Shown: positions 30,901-41,284 of the stretch, in pieces | Position numbering within the stretch: position 1 is the first letter of the stretch | Layout of the letters: each line of letters begins with the position of its first letter | From: Laburnicola sp. R22_1 | Taxonomy: Eukaryota > Ascomycota > Dothideomycetes > Pleosporales > Didymosphaeriaceae | Direction: 5' to 3' | Assembly: GCA_014281115.1 (NCBI GenBank) | Contig: JACONQ010000003.1 | Location: 868,001 to 932,000 of the forward strand | Length of the DNA stretch: 64,000 nucleotides | Program-made: the position numbers and the translations under genes | The notes under the pieces: model-generated | Database searches by the model: none | What the model saw: only the letters and a program-made list of their open reading frames with translations | What the model was told of the DNA's origin: nothing

Positions 30901-31330
30901 TGAGAATGTTGGAGCCTTTGAATTCTTCCTCCTCTGAGTCTTGGTCGACGGGTGGATCGTCGGAGGTCAGATCGACCATTTGAGGGCGAGGGACAGGTTT
31001 GGGAATTGAACTGAAAGTCCCAGGCGGCGCCATTGCGCTGACGATGCGGTTCTGCGATTGCGACATATATGGAGAGGAATAACGATCGGCGACGGGCGAG
31101 GAGCGGGCGACTTGTATTTGCGACGGAGCTTGATTGGACGCCCGGTTTGCCTGGGGCGTGAGCATAAGTGTAGGTTGCGTGCCTGTGGGAGCGGCGAAAA
31201 AGGGCGAGCGGGATTCAAGCAGCTGCGTCGGTTGCGTGACAAAGGGTGCGGCCAGCTCGTCGCTGCTGTCGCTCGCGTCCCTCAACCGCGGCGGTGAGGA
31301 GGTCTCGATGGGGTCGCGCCGGTCATACAT
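27911..31330 (-). CDS. SNF2-family chromatin remodeller, Fun30/SMARCAD1 type
   Basis: Single exon, 1139 aa from ATG 31330; the frame is open further to 31510, but that part reads like leader. The N-terminal 430 residues are disordered and Ser/Pro-rich, with a CUE-like ubiquitin-binding segment (about 222-262: VERMNAIFPRLPVQKRYDAL). The ATPase core has KDYQVVGLNWLNLLW, Walker A DDMGLGKT (Lys592), a DEGH box (Asp694) and LLTGTPLQNSLQEL. The C-terminal helicase half has LIFSQFTSVMDILEWVL, LSTKSGGAGINLACAN and ENRAHRVGQTREVEV. DEGH in place of DEAH, with a CUE segment, is typical of Fun30/Fft3/SMARCAD1, which reposition histones in heterochromatin and at DNA breaks. This would be a nuclear protein. 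The first ATG is uncertain by 60 residues. Confidence 0.95.
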   Translation of the reverse strand: MYDRRDPIETSSPPRLRDASDSSDELAAPFVTQPTQLLESRSPFFAAPTGTQPTLMLTPQANRASNQAPSQIQVARSSPVADRYSSPYMSQSQNRIVSAMAPPGTFSSIPKPVPRPQMVDLTSDDPPVDQDSEEEEFKGSNILMSKVEQPRVQETPQKPTSFGFDLSGYAHTESRKRSMDPSSSSFPPHKKQKPIARQTGPSRAVPIDLTEDEPEMTLLDIADPALRNKVERMNAIFPRLPVQKRYDALLKKKGHYEDALNYLFAEESEDELQRSPPRGTAVERSREPLVTKTTAKRVLNAPIKKLQDRYAKSSQYPTPSATESPEQPKKKGKLMRGRRNRSPSPLSTPPRPLERHAVPDEEDEGIVISSDDDSEVQEIVEDVVDDGKLLQFFNTCKEEAMVDLSGHKEEDIRAIFEHRPFTSLAAVEKIHVDSRKTNNGKKARKTKTTFGERLVESAKAMWNAYKTIDEVVQQCEERGRPMVSTMARWGIDIFGASTDGEVAATSLDDSDSSSNRDSGYQSPRSTDGSDSDREDMRQVANRAAKRKLLKKPANMNNDIELKDYQVVGLNWLNLLWQNGISGILADDMGLGKTCQVIAFLSHLKESSDTKGPHVIVVPGSTLENWAREFEHFSKGINFDIYYGSQNERFEMQDIILDKIGSGDTDVILTTYDLAYKKPDNAFLRKCKPQMIIFDEGHVLRNSSTQRYKSLMKINARCRLLLTGTPLQNSLQELASILAFLMPDIFNNEEVQESVQVVFKHKAKVNQSDTHDTLLSTQRINRARSMMTPFVLRRKKVQVLKHLPKKTCRVEYCEITPIQKKLYDEQLQKQRQVLIDRAAGLTPKENANVMMRLRQAAIHPLLFRERYNDNVLRKLSKACLKEEMFMNSDPNLIFEDLEVYQDYQCHQLCVKYPRALSKFQLKNHEWMDSGKVAALVKLLQKFKANGDRTLIFSQFTSVMDILEWVLDDLNIGYCRLDGQTQISERQQLLDEFYNDESIPVFMLSTKSGGAGINLACANKVIIFDSSFNPQDDIQAENRAHRVGQTREVEVVRLVTKGTVEEQIHALGVSKLELDKMVAGEEGGKKEELSAGETVGLQAVQQMLLKQLEGPEGEEDACGTGDVKEQFMHGLKKAGLDMSAA

Positions 31331-31632
31331 GGTGGTGGTGTATATGAACGGCAGAGTTTGCCAGCTGAGTCGCAGTATTGTGGGTATATGTGCAGGGCGG
31401 GTGCTTATAGGAGCAAACAAAGGAAAGAGCAAACGGACCAAGCGGGCATGGTTGGTCGGCGTCGCGTGGAGGCGCGAAGGGAGTGTGGCGGGGCGCGGGA
31501 AACACACCATGAAAGCGCGCCTCACGCGTAAAGTGCATTATATTATTAGTTGCGCACGCACAGACCAGCTATTGCATCGTCATTCTTCTTCACCGGCCTC
31601 AGTCCGACAAAACCACACACAACACTTCCACA
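31331..31632. promoter_or_regulatory. Divergent promoter between Fun30-type gene and VMA21
   Basis: 302 bp separate the two start codons, so both genes are driven from this spacer. A tattattagt AT-rich word lies near 31540. No specific factor site is claimed. Confidence 0.45.
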
Positions 31633-32068
31633 ATGGCAACTCGAAGAATCGTGTCCAACGAGAAGACCTTCCTCGACAACGATGGCAAAGGCGCGCCGGA
31701 GCCCTCCAACATTGCGCCAGCAGTGCCCGCGTGCGCCCTCCCATTCATCTCGGCGACCAGACGAGGCCCTGGCTGACTGACTTCACACAGAGCGGTGATC
31801 TGGAAGCTGCTCAGTGCCACCTTCGCCATGGTCACGCTGCCGCTTGGCACATACTTCTTCATTGTCAACTTCGTCTTCGTGGGCAAGTTTTATGCTGCTC
31901 GTCCATCCGAGCCTGTCCGCTAAAACTGAACCAGGCAACAACACGTGGGCAGGCGCACTGGCAGCACTCATGGCAAATGTTGTCTTGATCGCTTACATTA
32001 CCATGGCTATGAAGGATGATCAAACAGAGCAGCAAGAGGAAGCAGAGTTGAAGAAGAAATCCCTGTAA
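31633..32068 (+). CDS. VMA21: V-ATPase assembly factor VMA21
   Basis: Three exons: 31633-31730, 31791-31882 and 31935-32068, 107 aa, the usual size. VMA21 is a small ER membrane protein that chaperones assembly of the V0 sector of the vacuolar H+-ATPase. Two transmembrane helices are visible: VIWKLLSATFAMVTLPLGTY and, after a GNNTWAG loop, ALAALMANVVLIAYITMAM. The C terminus is charged and ends KKKSL, a lysine-rich tail suited to ER retrieval. The second intron appears to be GC-AG: the join must fall at GTG-G/gcaagt ... ccag/GC to keep the frame and the conserved FVFVGNNTWAG, and no GT donor gives the right phase. Intron 1 is 60 bp, GT-AG. Confidence 0.92.
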
Positions 32069-32475
32069 CAATTTTGCGGCAGCTCCACGCTTCCATCGTC
32101 AATCGCTCCATCACATTAAGGATTACTATGTAGCTTTACAAATAAAAGCTATGCTCTGCACTGGCAGGCAGGGGTATAATGAGCGAAATTGTGTTACCGT
32201 CCATGGCAGATCCAGAAACTCCCGGTACTCCTCCACACCCTGGCCACGCTGAACGGTCGAAGCGGTGACACACCTTGCCGTAAACCGTGAATTCCATCGC
32301 TTCGTCATCGTGACTCCATGTAGCTGTACCGTTCTTTTCATGACCGGTACCTACCGCTCTTCAATCCCTCCCACAGTAAGTCACCCAAACATGTTTTAAG
32401 CAAACGCCTAGTTAATGCAAAGTTGAGACGACGACATCTTCTCGTACACCACGAAAGTTCCTCAATCTTTCCTCT
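32069..32475. other. Convergent intergenic region
   Basis: 3' flanks of VMA21 and the DUF2406 gene. No other feature recognised. Confidence 0.45.
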
Positions 32476-33758
32476 CTAGTCTTTGCTGAACCGTCTCTTA
32501 AACCAGCTCTTCCGCTTTTCAGTGTTTTGCCGCTGCGGGACTGCCGATGCTCCGTCGCTATTAGCAGGCGGTTCGTTCGATTTTGTGAGTTTGATGGGTT
32601 GTCGCGCTGCCGACGGAAGAGCTGCTTTCGCAGGAACGGGTGGAGGAGCGCCATAACCGTTGGCGCCGTTCGACGGTTGCACAGCGTAACCATTATTCAA
32701 GGGTCCCATGCCAGTGTGATACTCCTCTAGGATCGGGCCGCCACCGAAGCCCTGGAAGCCATACTGCTCTCCCATATCCGGTCTCATCGCCGCTGTTGCT
32801 CGTTCAATGGAACTGTTCTCGCTGCTGGGCTCGGTCGAGTATCGCTCGCTGTGGCTACCGTTCGATCCGTTGGTGTTCACGGTGTCGCGGGACTGTTGGT
32901 ACCCTTGTACAGGATACACTCCATTACCCTGACCATTTCCGTTGCCTTGACGACTCCACCCAGGGTCGGACTGCATGCGGCTGTACCGTGACCCGCGGGG
33001 TGGGCCAACGGGACCGCCCATGCCATGGCCGCTGTCAACCCAACTGTCGCGCCCAGCTTGTCGACCGCCGTAGTAGCCGCTGACTTGTGAGTAACGGCCC
33101 TGGTCGTAGCGACCTCCTCCTCCTCCTCCGCCATAGTAGCTACTCCTCCGGCTGTCGTAACCGCTCATCACCTCTGTCGGAGCGTCTGCCATGGGTCAGC
33201 GAGAAAACAAAAGCAGAACATTGCAGCCACGTACCGCCGCGCATATTATGCCCTCTTCGCCTGTATTCGTTATCGATGGCTGCCTCGAACGAACGGATGG
33301 TGTCGAGTGGGCGCTCCCATCGTGAGCGCGTGGGATTGGAGAGGTCGGGTTCCACTGCGGACCGTCAGCGCACAATTTATCAGATGAACCATATCGGAAG
33401 CCAACCTACCAATTGGGTTCCCATCCTTATCTGTGTGTTGGAAGGAGCGCAAAGATTGCAGTGTGGGCTTCTCGAGCGCGGCGGCAACTGGCAAAACAAA
33501 ACATTAGAAAGTGTCGTGCAACCAAGGCGCGCACTACGTACTGGGCTGGGATTCGTTCATAGCAGCGTTCGGATCCGCCTTGCCGGTGGTGTTTAGGTGG
33601 GGCTTGTAGCTGTCGGATACTGTCCTTTCGTGCTTGGAGGCCGAACTGTTCCTCTCGTGGTTGGGGCTTGAAGATTGGCTATGGTCGCTCTTGAAGCTGA
33701 AGGTGGACTTTGAACGTGTGCGGCCGTGCTGGGGCCGTTGCTCCATGGCGACGGACAT
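32476..33758 (-). CDS. DUF2406-family protein
   Basis: Four exons in transcription order: 33758-33542, 33487-33410, 33354-33235 and 33185-32476, 374 aa. Introns of 54, 55 and 49 bp all have GT-AG ends and phase 1, and rebuild the conserved N-terminal DUF2406 block: RTRSKSTFSFKSDHS, KADPNAAMNESQP, LEKPTLQSLRSFQH-DKDGNP, EPDLSNPTRSRWERPLDTIR and SFEAAIDNEYRRR. Exon 4 codes for a Gly/Tyr-rich then Ser/Asn-rich disordered tail ending FKRRFSKD. Yeast members of the family are poorly characterised and some localise to the cell periphery. No catalytic motif, signal peptide or membrane segment is seen. The start at 33758 is preferred; 33746 is also possible. Confidence 0.9.
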
Positions 33759-35112
33759 CCTTATCAAAGCAGATTACCGCTGAAACAAGGCGGCTGGCAG
33801 GGTGCTAATTCCGACGCGGCGTAGTGTTGGTCGTCGATGGTGAATCGAGTGCGCTGGAGCTCGATATGGGTCCTTGCGTGGGGCCGGGGGGGTCGAAGAA
33901 TAAGGTGGGAATGCTCAGAATGGCAAGCAGAGGCAGGGAGTTCGGCGAATATTGCCGCGCAGTTCAGACGCTATTCGCTCGCAGCGGGCGGCGTGGGGCC
34001 AGGAGGGTTGACGTAGAGGTCCGCGCTGCGTAGTGCTGGTGCTAACGAGATTACCAGTGTGGAGGAAGAGTCAAGAGTCAAGAGAGAGGGCAGCGCGCGC
34101 AGCAGCAGGCAGAAGACGGATTGAGGGCGAAGGCCGGCGAGGTTGGGGTCAAGTTTTGAGCGGGAGCGGGCGCCGAGGTGAGGGCTTGCTAGATATCTAC
34201 AAGTCGCAGGTCGCGTTGCCTTCACAGCCCAGGTGCCCAGGTGTACTCGTCACCCGCTGACGGCGTGGCCCGGGGAGAGGTCGGCGGGGGGGCTAGATAG
34301 ACGATCTGCCGGGTAGTTATGCGCTGGGTAGAAATGCGCCCACAACACGAAACACGCTGCGTGTTGCGCCAGGATCCGCGATACAACGGCCCACGGCACT
34401 CCAAGTCTCAAACGTTGGCCCAGCAGCTGTATAATAGGAAGGCATGCCAATGCTTCTGTCTCCCACAGGTGCTCGCAGACTCGCACTCGCACTCGCCGGA
34501 CGCGAGGTTGCACGCCAGCCACCCCAACCTCACGACATAGTCACCACCAGTACCCCGAGTCACTACTTTCGATAGTCCGATATCGATAGATCGACCCCTA
34601 GCCGCATAAAGCCCACCGTTGGCCACCGCGCTCCCTAGACCTCTCTAGAGGGCAACCCGGCCCACGCTCGACGTCGTCCCTCCTCCAGGAAAACCTGCGT
34701 TCAACGCTGCGTACGCTCCTTGGCAGCCCTACCTTTTCTTTTTCCTTCTGGGCACCCCAACCGTCAATCAATTCACGCCCGGGCCGGCGTTTTTGTCCAT
34801 CATCGACCCGTTTCAGATGCATCGCTCCACTGCTCCACTCCGCACCACGGCCCGACATGTGTGACATGGGTAACCTGCCGCCATCACAAGCAGCATAACC
34901 ATCCTCGCTGTCGCCCGTTTCCGACGCCGTTGACGGTCGCAGCATTGGTCTTGTTCCTGTTTCACATCTGACTACAAGAAAGCTGTCAATTGAAGGTTAA
35001 GCCCTCGCAGCGAAAAAGGTATCTACCGTCATCAAAGGTGCTTTTGTCCAATCATGCTCCTCCAAATGCGCCAACATGTCACATGACAAAATATTTACAC
35101 TTCTACCCTCCT
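33759..35112. other. Intergenic, 1.35 kb
   Basis: Long upstream region of the DUF2406 gene and 3' flank of the aldehyde dehydrogenase gene. GC-rich, with overlapping short frames on both strands but no motif or splice-supported model. Nothing else seen. Confidence 0.45.
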
Positions 35113-36964
35113 CTAGCTGTGCGTCGGCATGTTCACAGACGCCTTGCTGGCGACCGCATCTTCGCTCTTCCACAGACTGGTGACCGTCTTCTGCTGCGTG
35201 TAGAATTGAAGACCAGGCTTGCCGTAGAACGTGCTAGCACCGCCGCCCGCAATCGACTTCTTGTTGCCGGTGAAGGAGAACATGGGGAGCTGCGCATCGT
35301 CAGTCATCGTCTTCAATCTTTGAAGGATTACCTACTGGGACGGGAATGGGGACGTTGATGCCAATCTGGCCGGCTTCAACCTCGCGCTGGAAGCGAGCAG
35401 CAGTGGCTCCTGAGCGGGTGAAGATGGCAGTGCCGTTTCCGTACTCGTTGGCATTGATCATGTCAATGGCCTCGTCGATGGTCTCCACGTTCAAGCAGAC
35501 CAGAACAGGGCCAAAGATTTCCTCAGTGTAGCACCGCATATGGGGCTTGACGTTGGTAATGACCGTGGGACCGACCTGGTTCTATCATGAGCGCCATTCT
35601 GTCAACACTGGTTGTAATGGCTTACCCAGTTACCGTTAGGGTACTTCTCGGGCTTCTGACCACGACCGTCGAGAAGAATAGTAGCACCCTCCTCCTCAGC
35701 GCTAGCAATGAGGTCTTCTATCCTCTTCTTGGACTGAGGGCTAATCACAGGGCCTAGGTCGGCACCCTTCTCGAAACCACCATCCATCTTGATACTCTTC
35801 GCACGCTCAGCAATCTCTGGCACCCAGTCCTTGGTCTCGCCAATCATGACGAGGGTGCTAAGCGCCATGCAACGCTGTCCAGCAGCGCCGAACGCAGCAC
35901 CTGCGATGGCGTTCAGAGCGTGGTTCTTGTTGCAGTCGGGGAGCACCGCAGCATGGTTCTTAGCACCGAGGTTCGCCTGGACACGCTTGCCGTTGGCCGA
36001 ACCGCGAGCGAAGATGTATTCGCCGGCCTTGTTGCTTCCGACGAAGCTGATGGCCTTGATGCGAGGCTCATCGATAATAAAGTCTACCGTCTTCGCAGAA
36101 CCGTGAACGATATTGATCACACCAGCGGGGAAGCCAGCCTTTTCGGCGAGCTCCGCTAGGATCATGCAAGCGCCGGGGTCACGTTCGGAGGGCTTCACGA
36201 CGATAGTGTTGCCTGTCACTACGGCGATAGGAATGCACCACAAAGGAATCATGGCGGGGAAGTCTGGTGCTCATGTTAGCGTAGTCACACTGGCCCAAAT
36301 GTTGACGCTCACTGAAGGGGCAGATGGCAGCCACGACGCCCAATGGCTCCCTATAGCTTCGAGTCTCCATGTCCTTAGCCACCTCTAGAACCTCGCCCGT
36401 CATCAGTGTTGTGATACCGCAGGCCGTCTCGGCCACCTGCAGACCACGCAGCACATCGCCCCTCGCATCGTCCAAGGTCTTGCCCTGCTCCAGCGTAATG
36501 CTAGCCGCCAGCCTGTCCCAGTTCTCGCGGATCAAGTGCACATATTTGAACATGATCTGTTGCCTTGCCAGCAGACTGGTGTGTCTCCACGACGCAAAGG
36601 CCTTCTCCGCGCTGTCGACGGCCGCCACAAGCTCCTCGTCGGTGCTCTGCGGCACACGAGTGACCAGATTGTTGGTCGCTGGGTCGTGCAGATCCAGCCA
36701 TGTCGTCGCGTTGGAAGCTACAAACTTGTTGTCCAGGAAGTTTTTCGTGTCGGGTGGCGACTCGATGCGCTCGTGGCTTGTGGGGAAGCTCTGCGCAGCG
36801 GCAGCGGCGGGCTTGAGGTGCTGTGCCGTGGCATGCAGCCGCCGGACGGCAGTCTTGCTGGAACTGTACGGAGAGGACATTCTGGCGCAGATGGGAGCAA
36901 CTCGGGGAGCAGATGTGCGGGCTGCGATGGTCGCAATGCCACGGATGGTATGGCGAGCAGCCAT
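35113..36964 (-). CDS. Methylmalonate-semialdehyde dehydrogenase (ALDH6), mitochondrial
   Basis: Four exons in transcription order: 36964-36313, 36263-35626, 35575-35336 and 35289-35113, 568 aa. The enzyme oxidises malonate and methylmalonate semialdehydes to acetyl- and propionyl-CoA in valine and pyrimidine breakdown. The N terminus is Ala/Arg/Ser-rich without acidic residues ([18 protein letters not shown]), a good mitochondrial presequence; with the linker it spans about 75 residues. Family marks: [25 protein letters not shown], the catalytic Cys349 in GQRCMALST (a CoA-dependent ALDH6 signature), [24 protein letters not shown] and [18 protein letters not shown]. All three introns (49, 50 and 46 bp) are GT-AG and restore these motifs. 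Start ATG at 36964. Confidence 0.95.
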
Positions 36965-37733
36965 TGCGGTTGTGGGGGCGTGCAAGTGCCGACGTGTGGG
37001 AGGAGCAGGACAGATATTAAGCGGTTGGAAGGCAGGCCCACGCTGCAGGATTCGACGATTGCGGAGGGAAGATGAGAGAGCCCACAGAGCTGGAGATGTG
37101 CGGGCTACAATGGCTTGTCTCCGGAAAACATGCTCCTTTCATAGCTGATGTTGCCGCCGACACCTCGGACGGCGGCCTTAAGCCGAGCCCACATTGGGGG
37201 AGCTCGGGTAGAAGCGCTAAAACATCGCCAGCATCCAGAGTTCGGCGTTCAGGGCGTCTCCGCTTACATAGCACAAAGCAAATCATTCAGAAAGCTCCAA
37301 GACGAGTCGTCTGTATCAATGAATGTAACTCAATATTTCAGCTTGCATGACTGTTACCTGGCAATGGAGATAAAATTGTACATGTCGCCATGGCGTCCAC
37401 GGGTACGTGGCGTCTGGAAGGGGCTTGGTCCGGAGCGCGATGTCATTGTAGAGTCTCACCCCTCTGCCATCATCCATTAAAGCAAACAGCAAGACCATCT
37501 TGGATTCATAATTTCATTTTCGAGCACAATGCTGTTGTATAATACACTCGTAGCGCCGTGTTACCCCGGGAGCAATATGTGACTGACCTGAAATCCAAAG
37601 GATATGGAAGCATATCGGAGCTATCAATCCATCCGAACGGAGAAGCCCCTTCTTTTACCGACCACCACCATCGACCGCTTTATCTGAACATTTTCCCTGA
37701 GCTCTCAATTCCCGCACAGTTGCGATATTGCAT
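36965..37733. other. Intergenic, about 0.77 kb
   Basis: Promoter region of the aldehyde dehydrogenase gene and 3' flank of calnexin. No gene or repeat recognised. Confidence 0.45.
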
Positions 37734-39754
37734 TTACGAGGCAGAAGAGCGCGTGGAGCGCTTGTTAGCCTCCGCCTGCACCTTCTCCACACCAGATACC
37801 ACTGCCTCCGCAGCTTTATCCTTTGCATTAACGGTAGCATCCTTGGCATTCTTGGCCTGAGTCTGGACCTGATCCTTGGAAGGAGCGGCACCGCTTCTGA
37901 AGAGAGCGGAAACAATAATGGCAAGAACGGTGACGACAATGACACCCAGGCCACCAGCAACCTCCGGAACGAATTTGATGGCCTCGATGGGATCACGCTG
38001 GGCAATATCAATGAAGAGATTGAGCTTCTCCTTGACGTATCGCACTGGGTCATCCTTGAATACCAGATCGGAAGGCGACTTGGGGGTCTCATCAACCTTG
38101 GGTTTGTTGGCCGCCTCTTCGGCCTTCTCGGCGGTAATCTTCAGATCGAAAGTCTCCGTCTTCAGCTTCTCGGCATCCTCGATAGAGTGGCCAATGTAGA
38201 TGTTGTCGAAAAGAATGTCGTTCTGCATAGTCCAGATTTCGAAACCGATCTACGCGCGTGTTAGTTTGTATCCCATGTTGGGAGTCCAGAACATGGGTAG
38301 ACTTACAGCGCCGATGGGCTCAAAGTTGGCTGGCGTCTTGTCCTCGAAGTAGTCGGGGTTCTTGATCTTGCGAGGTGCCCAAACACCCTTGTACGCGGGG
38401 TTGTCGATGTATGGCGCAGACCATTTGCCCTTGTAGTTGGGGTTCTTCTTCATCGGGGGCTCCCACTTGCCACAACCAGAGACTTCGTCACACTTCGGGT
38501 TAGGAACAGTGGGGGGGACCCAGTCACCATCCTCCTCATCATCCCAGTCTTCAGGCTTTTCGGCTTCAGGGTCGGGGATCGTGGTGGGCTCGTCCTCGAG
38601 CCAATCCTCAGGCTTCGTAGCCTCCTCGTCGACGATCTCGAAGGGTGCGTCCTCGTCCCAGTCCTCGGGCTTCTTCGCCTCCGGGTCGGGAATGCGGGCT
38701 TCGTCAACCCAGTCTTCAGGCTTCTTGTCCTCTGGGTCGTCGATTTCCTTCTCGGGGTTGACGGAGGGGGTGAAGTCCTCGAGGAGGGTGCCGTTACGGA
38801 TAGATTCTCCGTCGATCTTGATCTCGAAGCTGTTATCGGGCTTGACGATGAGAGTGTAAAGCGAGGTAGTCTTGACGATGCGAGCCATCGGGGGGTTCTT
38901 GAGGTGCTTCTCCTCATACTCGCCGGTCTTGGGGTTCTTGTGGCGGAAGATGAAGTGGACCTATAACTATTAGACCGAAGTTCTGCTTGACCATTAAGTC
39001 CGACGTACCTTGTTGGTAGCACCGCACTTGTCGGGACCGAACATAATGATGTAAGGGGAGCTGTTAGAGAACTCTTCGGAGTGGAGGGCCTTGTTGTCCT
39101 GGAGGAGCTTCATGTACGCGCCACCACACTCCAGACCATCTAGCACACCGTCAGTATGTCGATGAAGCTCAATTGACCGGGTCACCTACTCTGGAGCTTG
39201 ACTTCATACTGAACCACGAGAGTGTTCTTCTTGTTGTCGATTTTCTTGGGGAACTTGGCCGAGATGGCGTGGTGAGCCGCCTTGTCCTTGATCACCAAGC
39301 CCTTGTCGCCCTCCATGCCCTTGAGCACCGACGGCTCCTCGACAGACCATGTGCCAACGTAGGCCCATTCCTCTTCGGTGGACTTGTCGTCCTTCTTTGC
39401 GTGCGACACCTTCCAGCGCGTTTCCCAGTCGTCGGTGAACTGCTCAAAGAATGGAGCCCCTTTCAGAGTGGTAGGCTGTTACAGCTGCTGTCAGAAATGT
39501 TTTGTGGGCAGGTGGGGTTGACAGGCAAACAACAAGCAAGCTGCTTGCGCAAGAGCATGGCTCGCAGAGCACCTTGGCCGTTCAATCTGTCCACGGAGGC
39601 ACTCGGAATGGAGGGTAGCTAGCTGTGTACTTACGGTAAATGTAGGCTTAGCTACGGAGACGCTGGAAGTCGACGACTCAGCTTCAGAGCTCGAAGCATC
39701 GTCCGCGCGCACAAAGGCGGCAGCGAGCAAGGTGGCACCAACAGCGAAACGCAT
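37734..39754 (-). CDS. Calnexin, ER membrane lectin chaperone
   Basis: Five exons in transcription order: 39754-39635, 39475-39190, 39139-39009, 38960-38307 and 38249-37734, 568 aa. Introns (159, 50, 48 and 57 bp) are GT-AG and rebuild conserved joins such as [35 protein letters not shown] and [17 protein letters not shown]. Signal peptide at residues 1-17. The lectin domain is followed by the P-domain with four KPEDW-type repeats and the second-type repeats [16 protein letters not shown] and YKGVWAPR. A single transmembrane helix ([18 protein letters not shown]) leads to a Lys/Ala-rich cytosolic tail. Calnexin holds monoglucosylated glycoproteins in the ER until they are folded. Intron 1 is the longest. 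Confidence 0.97.
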
Positions 39755-40181
39755 TGTGGTGATGCCTGCTGTCTGGGTGGAGCAGAGGACTTCTGGGCAA
39801 CAAGAAAGTTGAGAAGTGGTGGGGTGAGGAGTGTTGAGGTCGAATTGAGAATATATAACGGCGAGCTCGAGCAAGTGCAATGTGGCCTTCTTTGAAGCGC
39901 GCCACGGGCCAACTAGCGCCCAGCCCGCGCCCGCAACTGCCCCATGGATACTTCGAGAAGTGCTTCACGATAGATGCCAGCTGGCATTCTACTTTCACCA
40001 GTCTCGTCGGATAAAGCCTACATTGCCTCAATTCCGCCTGAAGTGACTCGTCATCTCCCGCGAGTGGCCTACACTCCTGCCCCTTCCCTCCCCACTTCCG
40101 TCCCCTCACCCGTCCTACCTACCCCAGCACGGTGTGTCTTTGCAGAACAGTGCAATGGACAGTTCATTCCAATTGAATTGA

Positions 40182-40248
40182 AATCAAAAGTTCACCGTAT
40201 TGCCCAGGATAGGCGACATCAAGGCCAACTATACCCAAACTTTTGTCC
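40182..40248 (+). repeat. Short inverted-repeat element, copy 1
   Basis: CAAAAGTT at 40185-40192 is mirrored by AACTTTTG at 40238-40245. The right part (aaggccaactatacccaaac, then tttgtcc and tagctgta) matches copy 2 at 40627-40699 with several transition differences. It could be a miniature non-autonomous transposon or a fragment of one. Confidence 0.5.
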
Positions 40249-40626
40249 AGTAGCTGTATGCTACATGTTAAATTTCGAAACATGGACCGGTCGGCCAGTC
40301 GACTCGGACCATTGATCATACTGTGAAGCTTTCAATGCCACGCCTGCAGCCTGCTCTTTCCCAGTCAACAAAATTGAAGAACTCTATTGTGGTTGATTTG
40401 CGGCCTAATGCGGCAAGTCATTGGATTGTAAACGGACTTGCAGTGCGTCCTCCGGGGCCCCGGCGTCTGCTAGCGCACGTGGCCTTCCGGTTCAGGCCGC
40501 CCTCGACTCCTCGAGGAGCCGATTCACGTAGCCTGAATATACCAGTTGACACCTTGACATCAAAACCCAAAGGACATGTGAAGACGCCAGCCGGAGCCTG
40601 CCATCAAGCGTGGACCTACAGTACTA

Positions 40627-40699
40627 GGACAAAAGTTTAAGTACAATGTGTTACCCGGGGATAAGCAAAACTAAGGCCAACTGCACCCAACCTTTGTCC
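40627..40699 (+). repeat. Short inverted-repeat element, copy 2
   Basis: GGACAAAAG at the left is mirrored by CTTTGTCC at the right. The body contains aaggccaactgcacccaacc, the GC form of the sequence seen in copy 1. The two copies lie 378 bp apart in the same orientation. Confidence 0.5.
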
Positions 40700-41284
40700 T
40701 GTAGCTGCAGAAATATTATGTGTACATTCGCTATAGTGCACGCCTGGATCCTTCGTCGACTGATACAGATAACGGCTATTGATAGTCGGCGCTTCTTTGT
40801 ACTCGACAACCATTGGCACGTACCAATGCTGGTGTTCGGCTTTATGCATCCTATCTCCACACTGGCAGGTGCGCAACAGTGGACCCAAGATAGCACACAG
40901 TGCCACACACTGGGCGAGCAGTCTCGCCTTCGGTCTAGACTCTAGAGACACTCCGCACCCGTACAAACCATCACATACTGCAAGCAGCAACTCACGCCAT
41001 AGTCACTCCCTCTTATCACTTGAAAGCACCAAACTACTGGAACTCATTATTGATTGATGTAGCAGAACCATTGCCAGGGTTCACCACGCTTCCTTTCAAT
41101 ATCGATCTCATACACCACTGTCAACGCTCCCGAAAACTAAAGTATGCCGCCTAACCATCCTAACTTGGACGCCCAAAATGTCGTGAATAGAACAATTCGC
41201 TCGCTATGTGTGCAAAAAGCCGTACCAGAATGTTAATGGAAACAGCCGAACCAACGCCAAAGCCGATGATGCCAACGAAATGAA

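Larger units (their letters stand above)
39755..41284. other. Intergenic, 1.5 kb, with a pair of small inverted-repeat elements
   Basis: Promoter region of calnexin and 3' flank of the Reg1-like gene. It contains two related short elements with inverted ends (40182-40248 and 40627-40699), listed separately. No gene recognised. Confidence 0.45.

Noticed and set aside
34598..34945. Minus-strand frame of 115 codons between DUF2406 and the aldehyde dehydrogenase
   Set aside because: Arg/Gly-rich translation from GC-rich DNA with no recognisable domain.
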